The notes beneath the pieces are model-generated. The model was not told the DNA's origin and did no database searches. It saw only the letters and a list, made by a program, of their open reading frames with translations. This document shows positions 11,550 through 18,052 of a stretch of 18,052 nucleotides of DNA, piece by piece. The translations under genes and the position numbers were made by a program. The stretch is from Candidatus Hermodarchaeota archaeon (GTDB taxonomy: Archaea > Asgardarchaeota > Hermodarchaeia > Hermodarchaeales > Hermodarchaeaceae): contig JAEOSA010000014.1 in assembly GCA_016840595.1 (NCBI GenBank), forward strand, positions 1-18,052, given 5' to 3'. Numbering within the stretch: the first letter of the stretch is position 1; every line of letters begins with the position of its first letter.

Positions 11550-13142
11550 CTATTCAATACGCCAGCGGCGTATTGATACAAATAAGAACACTGCAAGTAG
11601 GACAAAAATTGTCAGAACTAGAATGGCGGGAGCAAGCCAGGGATTAAAGACGGTGGGGGGGACGAGAGTAACAGAAACGGAGATGATGTTACTCCAAGGT
11701 CCTGAATTACTGTCATTATCAAAGGCGCGAACTCGGAAGTAGTAGGTGCCGATTTGAAGATTGGTAACTGAAACACTTGTTTGATTGACCCTCCAAGTTA
11801 TCATGGGTCGTTCGAAGAGAGACGTTGTGTCCATTTGAAGTTCATAATCTGCAATGTTTCCATCTGGATCAATGGCAATTGTCCACGGTACAACAAAGGA
11901 CCCATAGGGATTGAGGTAAATAATGTCTAATATTGCTACAGGACCGGCTGAACCTTTTCCATCGAAACTGAACTTACATGCAAACCCATTAGTGAATTCT
12001 GTTAACCACTCCGAAGTGGTTCCAGAAAAGAAAAGACCCTCAAGGGATGCACTAAACCCAATGGGTTGGCACTTACCTGCTCCTCCCCAAGCTCTTTTCC
12101 ACTCAAGAGCACCCGTGCTGTTGAACTTGTTAAGACTTGCCTGGGAACCAGAAATTGGGTGTTCCAGTTCACCTCCTACAAAAATACTGTCTGCTGTGAC
12201 ATGGATCCCTATCCCTTCTTCATTGATTCCCGTTTCATCAATTTGTTCCCAAAGCAGACTGCCAGTGCTGTTGTATTTTTGTAAAAAGAGTTCTTTGGGC
12301 CCTGATGCGCTAGAATTCTGTATTGATCCAGTGACGAAAATATTGTCATTGAAAACAGTCACCCCTCGGGCAATATCAGAATATTCTCCACCCCAGGTTG
12401 TATTCCACAGTTCGTCGCCACTAAATGAGTACTTTGTCAAATAGGCGCTAGAATTGGATCCGTCCCATTGATCTCCCGCATCACCCACAAGATAGACGCC
12501 GTCGGAACCGACTGCAACCCCAAATGCGCGATTAACTGAGGCATTCTGCCACCGTTCTGTCCAAACTTCGTTCCCCGCAAAGTTAAATTTGACCAGAAGA
12601 GCGTCAACATCTGTTTCTGTATTCCTTCGAATTCCGCCAGCGTAGATGCCATCAGCGCCAACGGTGACGCATGTAAACCATTCTTCTGGAAAGTTTCCAT
12701 AAGAAGAATTCCATAGTTCATTACCATTGTAATCAAGGTTGACTAGCAAGCCATTCGTTCCATATGGACCTGTTGTCGTCATGCCGGCAAGGTAGATGCT
12801 CCCTGCTCCGGCGGTGAGAGCAAAGGCTGAATCGTTATAGGAATACGCCCAAGTCTGATTCCAAATGTACTCTCCTTCCGGTGTATATTTCACCAAAAGG
12901 ATGTTATGTGCGCTACTCCCAGGAATTGAAGTTGATCCTGCAGCAAAAACTGCTTGAGTTGTAACAGCTATCGCGTTGAAACCATCATTTCGGGGTTGCA
13001 TCCAAAGTGTGCCCCAAACATCTCCATTGCTCAAAACCTCAGCACTAATCAGAGTTGGGTTAGAAGGCAAATAGCACAAAGAACCGAACAGCCCTAACAA
13101 TATCAGCGAGAAAACTAGTGTATTTATCCCGCGAGGTTTCAT
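11550..13142 (-). CDS. Secreted beta-propeller surface protein with C-terminal membrane anchor
   Basis: Numbered from ATG 13142 (530 residues). A signal peptide covers about 1-34. Seven repeats spaced about 50 residues apart (starting near 82, 132, 182, 234, 285, 335 and 387) share the pattern LLVKY-x-x-x-G-x-x-x-W-x-x-x-W, and between them IYLAG or IFVTG strands mark the next beta sheet. This is the SBBP/PQQ-like type of beta-propeller, predicted to have seven blades. A fibronectin-type-III-like domain follows at about 400-495 (YELQMDTTS, GTYYFRVRAFDNDSNSGPWS). A linker with FNPWLA leads to a single helix at about 505-524 and an RRWRIE tail. The protein should sit outside the cell and bind a partner or polymer; no active site is visible. 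TTG 13160 is another start, but the signal peptide and TATA spacing favour 13142. Confidence 0.8.
   Translation of the reverse strand: MKPRGINTLVFSLILLGLFGSLCYLPSNPTLISAEVLSNGDVWGTLWMQPRNDGFNAIAVTTQAVFAAGSTSIPGSSAHNILLVKYTPEGEYIWNQTWAYSYNDSAFALTAGAGSIYLAGMTTTGPYGTNGLLVNLDYNGNELWNSSYGNFPEEWFTCVTVGADGIYAGGIRRNTETDVDALLVKFNFAGNEVWTERWQNASVNRAFGVAVGSDGVYLVGDAGDQWDGSNSSAYLTKYSFSGDELWNTTWGGEYSDIARGVTVFNDNIFVTGSIQNSSASGPKELFLQKYNSTGSLLWEQIDETGINEEGIGIHVTADSIFVGGELEHPISGSQASLNKFNSTGALEWKRAWGGAGKCQPIGFSASLEGLFFSGTTSEWLTEFTNGFACKFSFDGKGSAGPVAILDIIYLNPYGSFVVPWTIAIDPDGNIADYELQMDTTSLFERPMITWRVNQTSVSVTNLQIGTYYFRVRAFDNDSNSGPWSNIISVSVTLVPPTVFNPWLAPAILVLTIFVLLAVFLFVSIRRWRIE
11554..11576. terminator. Perfect 10-bp hairpin in the last codons of the surface protein gene
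   Basis: TCAATACGCC (11554-11563) pairs perfectly with GGCGTATTGA (11567-11576) around a 3-base loop. On the minus strand it spans the codons just before the TAG of the propeller protein. It could stop transcription running in from the plus-strand gene at 11466 or stabilise the 3' end of the surface protein message. Confidence 0.45.
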
Positions 13143-13190
13143 GGCCACCAAGACACCCAACCAATTACTCTGAATACCAGATACTTCAAG

Positions 13191-13196
13191 TATATG
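13191..13196 (-). promoter_or_regulatory. TATA element for the propeller protein gene
   Basis: The minus strand reads CATATA, about 50 bp before ATG 13142. Transcription would start near 13167, giving a 25-base leader. The gene can thus be expressed apart from the HIT gene upstream. Confidence 0.35.
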
Positions 13197-13228
13197 AGGC
13201 TTCGTTTCAGGGCAGGATTTGTGGTAAA

Positions 13229-13669
13229 CTATTCATCCATTGCTTTTCGAATTTTCTTCGCTTGGTCTTCCAGCTCGTCTGTAGGAGGAGTTTGCCCATA
13301 ATCTGGACCCGCCTCAATACGTATTCCATCCCCAACGAAGCGAGGAATCACATGAATATGAATGTGAGGAATTTCTTGAAAAGCCGCTTTTCCATCAGCC
13401 AGCCAGACATTAATTCCCTCACACTTGATTCCTGACCGTCTTAGAGCTGCAGCAATCCGTCCAGCTACCTGAAATTGTCGCCCAGCTAACATTGAATCTA
13501 ATTCATTCAGACTAGCAACATGAGCTTTTGGAATCACGAGAGTATGGCCCGGGTTAATGGGACGAATATCCAGAAAAGCGAGGATTTCGTCGTCTTCGTA
13601 GACGATATGAGCGGGGAGTTTCTTAGCAACGATGCTGCAGAAGATACAATCAGTGGATTGATTACTCAT
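13229..13669 (-). CDS. HIT-family nucleotide hydrolase/transferase
   Basis: HIT proteins hydrolyse or transfer nucleoside phosphates, for example AMP-lysine, ApnA or nucleotide-sugar bonds. The histidine triad H-I-H-I-H-V-I is at 102-108 in PHIHIHVIPR, with H104 the expected nucleophile. CIFC (8-11) with H50 (KAHVAS) is the zinc site of the Hint/Fhit-like branch. INPGHTLVIPKAH (38-50) and INVWLADGKAAFQEIPH (86-102, family form N-x-G-x-x-A-G-Q-x-x-x-H) complete the core. In the last segment the usual Gly and Gln are partly replaced, so substrate choice may be shifted. The length (146) is normal. It begins 57 bp after the stop of the large phosphatase-superfamily gene on the same strand, so the two may share a transcript; both deal with phosphoester bonds. 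Confidence 0.92.
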   Translation of the reverse strand: MSNQSTDCIFCSIVAKKLPAHIVYEDDEILAFLDIRPINPGHTLVIPKAHVASLNELDSMLAGRQFQVAGRIAAALRRSGIKCEGINVWLADGKAAFQEIPHIHIHVIPRFVGDGIRIEAGPDYGQTPPTDELEDQAKKIRKAMDE

Positions 13670-13726
13670 ACCATTACTGTCCTGTATTCTTTCATAAGTC
13701 GTACGTTTTACATTGAATTTGGTGAG

Positions 13727-16279
13727 TTAATCAGAACGAGCTTGGTTGAGGACTTCAAAGATTTGTTCTGAGTTGATAATTTTCTCGCTTTCAACTTTGA
13801 ATTCCACAGGATGAACAAGTATTGCATCGGTTTGATCGCCACCTACTCCACCATGATTACCGATGAGCTCTTCGAAGGCTGCCACGGAGCCATCTTCATA
13901 CACCGGACTCATGAGAATGAGTTCGCCACTACTGGGAAACTCGGCGAGGCGAAGTAATTGGTGTCTTCGAATTTCTTCATTTCCATAAGGTGTGAGAGGG
14001 TTCTGACCCTTGAGTTTGCCTGTTCTCAACTCTATTGCGCCCTCTTTGCTAAGAAGGATTGGTCCAAGTGTTTCATCCATGACAATGGCAAACCCTACAC
14101 CCTCGTGTGCAACCAGTTTTGACATGAAACCAGGAAATTGAGTTTCAAGATTCTGTAATGTTTCACGTTTTTCTGTTGTTGTGAAATAAATCTGAGCAAG
14201 ATTCCCTGAGGCGCATACGAGGACATCTTTTGCTTCGACGACCATATCTGGTGGGACCTCGTCTTTTTTACTAGCCTGCCGGTGGAAATATTTCAGTACT
14301 CCGTGTTCTTTTTTCGCTGCAGCTCGACCAGCATTCATATCATCGACGAGTCCAGCAACGTAACCTCGATGAGCATCAAGGGCTTCCATCTCGCCTACCG
14401 AGGCTTTGCCTTCGAGAAGCTCTGTGATGAGATCTTTGAGTGTGATGTCGTATCGTTGTTTGAAGGTCCAACCAGCAGACTGACCATGATCTGAAAGAAT
14501 GAACAGATGGTAAGGTCGTGGTGCGTAGTGTTTAATAACGTGTAGAATTCGTCGTATTTGCTTATCTAGGCCATGGAGAGCTTTGAGGGCATCAGAAGTC
14601 AACGGGCCGGAATGATGTGCAATTTCATCGTAACCTAAGTAGGTCACATAAATTGCAGGTGATCCACGGAGAATGTCTTGAATTACCATTGATGTTGCGA
14701 CATCACGCATGAAGATGTTAGTTGCAGCACGAACAATTGGATAGGCATGTGCGAAACGGTTCATTCGTGGTTTTCGCCGGGTGATTGTTTGTTTAATGAT
14801 TTGTCCGATTTCAACAAGTATATCCCAGATTGTGTAGATTATGCTGCGATTCATGGCATAGGGATCGAGTAGGTAGTAATAGAGGTCCTGACTTCTACGT
14901 CGTCCAGCCTCTGCATCTTCTTGAGTGAGGGTTGACATTGTGAAGAATGAATACGAGGCATCACCACTGATGAGATTGCTTACACTAGAACCGCCGTTAC
15001 GGAGAATACCTTGACCGGAAGAGGCTCGCTGGTCGATTTCTTGAGCGTTTTTGGGGTTGTTGGAGACCATCATACGTTTTTCTGGTTTGAGGTACCACCG
15101 AAAGGCGGGGATATCATTATTGTTTCCATGCATGATTCCAGCTTGACACGATGAAGTCATGGATGGAATTCCACAATCCCAGTTTGTGAGTACGTGGCTA
15201 CCATTTTTTAGCAATCCTTGAAGTGTGGGCATGTATTCGCGTTTTAGCGCTTTTTGAATGGCGGTGTAACTAAGACCATCAATTTCCACTGCGACTAAAG
15301 CATGAGTATGGGGGATATCTATTGTTGCCATTTCTTCCTGAATTTTTTTGGCGACATAATCATTGAAGAAGGAGATATCATCATCAAGTCCTACTATATT
15401 CACGACAAGGGCATTGACAGCTGCTAGAATGAGTCCAGCGGTCAAAGCGGCAATTATATTGACCACATAGAATCCTGGAAGGATGCGGGGTAGTTGCCAT
15501 AATATGATGCCATTGACGAGGAACATGAAAACGAATGAAATGATAAAGCCTAGCCACCAGCGGGCAATCAATGACACGAGTTTAGTGAACAGAGGGCGGA
15601 CCAGCACGTTGATAACCGCAATGATGGCGACAGCGATGTAAACGACCCCGAGCATCGTAAGAAGATCACTTGAAACGAAACCAATTCCAGCATACAAGAA
15701 GGTGGTAACTAGTAGGCAGACTGCATCTAGGTTCCAAATGAGGATAAATCGCCCCATTCTAATATTGTATCGTGGTTGCTCATCCATTTGCCAAATCAGA
15801 AAAGCCCCAACAAAGAAGATGTTGATTGCCAGGATTCCAAAAAATAGGCTTAAAGCTAGGTCCATGAAGTTAAGAGGACCAATCGGCTGAAAGGGAAAAA
15901 GGACTCTGTACACATAGCTGACTATTCCTCCAGTGATAGCGAAAATAGACACAGCCACTCCCAGAGTAATAGCCCAGGGTTTCTTGTACGCCGTTCCTAA
16001 AGCAACTATCATTCCAACCAACGAAACGGTTGTAAGGACAGCACCCAACAGAGTAAAACCATTGACAATGAAGGGAACGGTGAGCCCTACATTCGTAATT
16101 TCATTGATAATCTCAACATAGAGTGTGGGATCATTCGCATGTGCGTAAGTTAGGATTTCATTAAAAAGCGATGAAAGGCCCGAGATGAATACTCCCAACA
16201 TCGCAAACCCGAACATTAATACAAAGTCAATGCCAGCAAAAATCCGTACGATTCGAGGCGCCAATATAACTTCATGCAC
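13727..16279 (-). CDS. Membrane-bound alkaline-phosphatase-superfamily phosphodiesterase with holin-4-like domain
   Basis: The protein has 850 residues in two parts. Residues 1-300 hold about nine membrane helices; the last four (about 205-295, including NVLVRPLFTKLVSLIARWW) resemble the phage_holin_4 family. Residues 325-850 form an alkaline-phosphatase-superfamily domain of the type I phosphodiesterase / nucleotide pyrophosphatase class. Likely metal ligands are D334 in VEIDGLS, D551 and H555 in YDEIAHHSG, D597 and H598 in LSDHGQ, and H809 in GNHGG. The nucleophile is T375 or S373 in GIPSMTSS. Similar holin-plus-phosphatase fusions are known from actinobacteria; they are not phage proteins. 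The substrate may be a nucleotide or a phospho-lipid/polymer, on the side where the domain is exposed. The start is GTG 16279 with an in-frame TAA 12 bp upstream. It is divergent from the aldehyde oxidoreductase. Confidence 0.83.
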   Translation of the reverse strand: MHEVILAPRIVRIFAGIDFVLMFGFAMLGVFISGLSSLFNEILTYAHANDPTLYVEIINEITNVGLTVPFIVNGFTLLGAVLTTVSLVGMIVALGTAYKKPWAITLGVAVSIFAITGGIVSYVYRVLFPFQPIGPLNFMDLALSLFFGILAINIFFVGAFLIWQMDEQPRYNIRMGRFILIWNLDAVCLLVTTFLYAGIGFVSSDLLTMLGVVYIAVAIIAVINVLVRPLFTKLVSLIARWWLGFIISFVFMFLVNGIILWQLPRILPGFYVVNIIAALTAGLILAAVNALVVNIVGLDDDISFFNDYVAKKIQEEMATIDIPHTHALVAVEIDGLSYTAIQKALKREYMPTLQGLLKNGSHVLTNWDCGIPSMTSSCQAGIMHGNNNDIPAFRWYLKPEKRMMVSNNPKNAQEIDQRASSGQGILRNGGSSVSNLISGDASYSFFTMSTLTQEDAEAGRRRSQDLYYYLLDPYAMNRSIIYTIWDILVEIGQIIKQTITRRKPRMNRFAHAYPIVRAATNIFMRDVATSMVIQDILRGSPAIYVTYLGYDEIAHHSGPLTSDALKALHGLDKQIRRILHVIKHYAPRPYHLFILSDHGQSAGWTFKQRYDITLKDLITELLEGKASVGEMEALDAHRGYVAGLVDDMNAGRAAAKKEHGVLKYFHRQASKKDEVPPDMVVEAKDVLVCASGNLAQIYFTTTEKRETLQNLETQFPGFMSKLVAHEGVGFAIVMDETLGPILLSKEGAIELRTGKLKGQNPLTPYGNEEIRRHQLLRLAEFPSSGELILMSPVYEDGSVAAFEELIGNHGGVGGDQTDAILVHPVEFKVESEKIINSEQIFEVLNQARSD

Positions 16280-16368
16280 TTTTTTATCAGTCAGTTATCC
16301 CACCTCACGTCCAGTTTGCAGTGTAAATGTTAAGAGCGCGTTTCTTCCTTTTATTTCATTTTCCGTCC

Positions 16369-16388
16369 CAAGAAATGAGAGTTTCTTG
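16369..16388. promoter_or_regulatory. 7-bp inverted repeat between divergent genes (possible operator)
   Basis: CAAGAAA (16369-16375) and TTTCTTG (16382-16388) flank TGAGAG. It sits in the middle of the 178-bp space between the phosphodiesterase start (16279) and the aldehyde oxidoreductase start (16458), a natural place for a regulator of both. The role is inferred from position. Confidence 0.3.
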
Positions 16389-16457
16389 TGAATCTGCGAA
16401 AGCTATTTGTGGAGAATGCTCTGACTTGCATCAGGTTTTGTATTTGGTGAGTCGAGT

Positions 16458-18052
16458 ATGAAGGGTTGGACTGGCCAGCTTCTACGCGTGAATCTTTCGA
16501 ATAAAGAAGTAACCACTGAAAAGTATCCGAAAGAATTTGCTCTGCAATTCGTGGGTGGTCGTGGATTTGCGGCAAAGATACTCTGGGACGAAGTGCCTAA
16601 AGGTACAAACCCCCTTTCACCAGGGAATAAGTTCATTGCTGCTGTAGGACCATTATCCGGTTTAGCAATGCCGAATGTTGGAAAAGTTGTTGTTGCAGCA
16701 AAAAGTCCCTTGACGGGTGGATATGGGGATGGAAATCTGGGCTCGCATTTTGGTTCTCAATTACGACGAGCGGGTTATGACGCTATAGTTGTCGAAGGTA
16801 AGGCTGAAATACCGTCCTATGTTCTGATTCAGGATTCTGAAGTAAGCGTACTGGATGCTGACAATCTTTGGGGGAAAGGTGCGTTTGAAGCAGAACAGAA
16901 ACTCGAAGAGACCCATGGTAAGAATATTGGAACATTAATGATTGGTCAAGGAGGCGAACACCTCGTCAAATATGCGACCGTTCGATCTATGATGGGACGA
17001 GCAGGGGGACGCCCAGGTATGGGTGCTGTAATGGGTTCAAAGAACCTGAAAGCCTTGGTCGCGAAAGGCTCCTCCACACCTGAACTGGCTGATCCTGAAG
17101 CGTTTCGCCAACTTGGTCGAGACGGGTTCAAAGATATTCGTGAGAAGCCAGGCTATGATGAATGGATGACCCAAGGTACTATGCTCATTCACACATGGTG
17201 TCAAGAATACAGCGTTCTTCCCAGTTACAACTTTCGGGAGGGGCAATTCGAACACGCTGAAGCTCTTAGTGGCGACACCATGGAAAAAATGAAAGAAAAA
17301 ACGCGAGGGTGTCCCTCCTGTACCATGCAATGTGGCCATTGCATCAAGGATTCTGAAGGACAATCCGCTGAGCTCGATTATGAGAACGTAGCACTCCTTG
17401 GATCTAACATTGGGATGCGGGATCTCCGAGAAGTCGCTACTTTGAATCGACTCGCAGATGAATATGGTCTTGATACTATTTCCTTAGGTAATACAATCGG
17501 CTTTGCCATGGAAGCATCAGAAAAAGGCATTCTTGATGAAAAGCTCGACTGGGGAGACTTCCATGCGACGCGGAAACTAATTACGGACATTGCATTCCGA
17601 GCAGACACGTTGGGAAACATGCTTGCTGATGGTACACAAATCATGGCAAAACAACTTGGTAAGAGTGCTCAGAATTTTGCTATGCAAATTAAAGGTCTGG
17701 AAATCTCCGGGTATGATTGTCATGCTGCTCCTGGAATGGCCCTTGCTTTCGGGGTCTGTTCTATCGGCGCTCATCATAAAGAAAGTTGGGTAATTACCCA
17801 TGAGGTAGATGTGGGTCGGGAGACATATGATGAGAGGAAAGTCGATAAAATCATAGAATTGCAGCGGATTCGGGGTGGGCTGTTTGAGCAGTTGGTTGGG
17901 TGTCGCTTCCCTTGGATTGAAGTAGGATTTGACTTGGAGTGGTATCCGAAGTATTTTGCGGCAGCGACAGGTCTGAAATGGACATTAGATGACTTCTGGG
18001 CGCTCTCGGACCGTATTTATTCATTAGTTCGTTCTTATTGGGTTCGTGAATT
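16458..18052 (+). CDS. aor: Tungsten-type aldehyde:ferredoxin oxidoreductase (partial, 3' end outside)
   Basis: This enzyme family oxidises aldehydes to acids with a tungsten-bis-pterin cofactor and passes electrons to ferredoxin. The frame is open from ATG 16458 to the window edge, 531 residues; family members are usually 600-620, so about 80 are missing. The N-terminal beta domain opens GWTGQLLRVNL with FVGGRGFAAKILWDE. LTGGYGDGNLGSHFG (about 87-101) and the RPGMGAVMGSKNLKALV segment (about 184-200) are family landmarks that line the pterin. The [4Fe-4S] ligands are C285, C288 and C292 (CPSCTMQC) and C482 (LVGCRFPW), agreeing with 288, 291, 295 and 494 of the Pyrococcus enzyme. GGTGA lies 9 bases before the ATG. 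Which family branch (AOR, FOR, GOR or WOR) and which substrate cannot be told. It acts in the cytoplasm. Confidence 0.92.
   Translation, partial: MKGWTGQLLRVNLSNKEVTTEKYPKEFALQFVGGRGFAAKILWDEVPKGTNPLSPGNKFIAAVGPLSGLAMPNVGKVVVAAKSPLTGGYGDGNLGSHFGSQLRRAGYDAIVVEGKAEIPSYVLIQDSEVSVLDADNLWGKGAFEAEQKLEETHGKNIGTLMIGQGGEHLVKYATVRSMMGRAGGRPGMGAVMGSKNLKALVAKGSSTPELADPEAFRQLGRDGFKDIREKPGYDEWMTQGTMLIHTWCQEYSVLPSYNFREGQFEHAEALSGDTMEKMKEKTRGCPSCTMQCGHCIKDSEGQSAELDYENVALLGSNIGMRDLREVATLNRLADEYGLDTISLGNTIGFAMEASEKGILDEKLDWGDFHATRKLITDIAFRADTLGNMLADGTQIMAKQLGKSAQNFAMQIKGLEISGYDCHAAPGMALAFGVCSIGAHHKESWVITHEVDVGRETYDERKVDKIIELQRIRGGLFEQLVGCRFPWIEVGFDLEWYPKYFAAATGLKWTLDDFWALSDRIYSLVRSYWVRE

Noticed and set aside
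11923..12444. 173-codon plus-strand frame
   Set aside because: It mirrors the propeller repeats on the opposite strand; there are no start signals and the composition is Ser/Pro-rich, as expected of an antisense frame.
12437..12736. 99-codon minus-strand frame inside the propeller gene
   Set aside because: It is an out-of-phase reading of the repeats with no start signals.
15390..15670. Prophage signal from the holin-like segment
   Set aside because: The segment is the membrane part of a long cellular phosphatase-superfamily protein; no other phage gene, integrase or att site is nearby.
1..18052. CRISPR arrays, insertion sequences, rRNA and complete tRNA genes
   Set aside because: No regularly spaced direct repeats, transposase motifs, or rRNA/tRNA core sequences were seen on reading both strands.

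Overview
The window reads as a piece of an archaeal chromosome, most likely an Asgard archaeon; a Thorarchaeia-like lineage is my best guess, but that is inference. Support: TATA-type promoter elements about 25 bp before several starts, GGAGG-type ribosome binding sites, Lrp/AsnC-type regulators, extracellular proteins with a single C-terminal membrane helix followed by a basic tail, a tungsten-type aldehyde:ferredoxin oxidoreductase, and mid-range GC by eye. There is no rRNA, tRNA, CRISPR array, transposase or prophage block.

Layout. 1-1700: the end of an acyl-CoA dehydrogenase, a small membrane-anchored surface protein and an acetoacetate-decarboxylase-like enzyme. 1700-3600: a sulfite-oxidase-fold molybdopterin protein fused to a four-helix, histidine-rich membrane domain, convergent with a DUF998-like membrane protein. 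3645-7841: two paralogous regulators, each with two HTH and two ligand-binding-like halves, bracket a secreted, membrane-anchored serine hydrolase and an overlapping pair of tiny membrane proteins. 7842-8790: almost gene-free; it holds a run of hairpins that looks like a structured RNA, one very basic 47-residue protein with a folded leader, and a large inverted repeat. 8791-11466: flavin reductase, sirtuin, DUF308/HdeD-like membrane protein and an ICMT-like membrane methyltransferase. 11550-16279: beta-propeller surface protein, HIT hydrolase and a large membrane-bound alkaline-phosphatase-superfamily enzyme. 16458-end: an aldehyde:ferredoxin oxidoreductase cut by the window edge.

How the genes may work together (inference). 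Acyl-CoA dehydrogenase, the acetoacetate-decarboxylase-like protein, flavin reductase, the Mo/heme protein and AOR fit a heterotrophic metabolism of fatty acids, amino acids and aldehydes with flavin, pterin and ferredoxin electron carriers. The sirtuin carries the Tyr/Arg pair of acidic-acyl deacylases, which fits acyl-CoA-rich metabolism. The two regulators are the best candidates to control the hydrolase and small-membrane-protein block between them.

The points most worth following are the hairpin run at 7999-8308, the single-chain MsrP/MsrQ-like protein, a six-residue FNPWLA motif shared by two unrelated surface proteins just before their membrane helix, and the regulator-bracketed module with its ATGA-overlapped pair of tiny membrane proteins.
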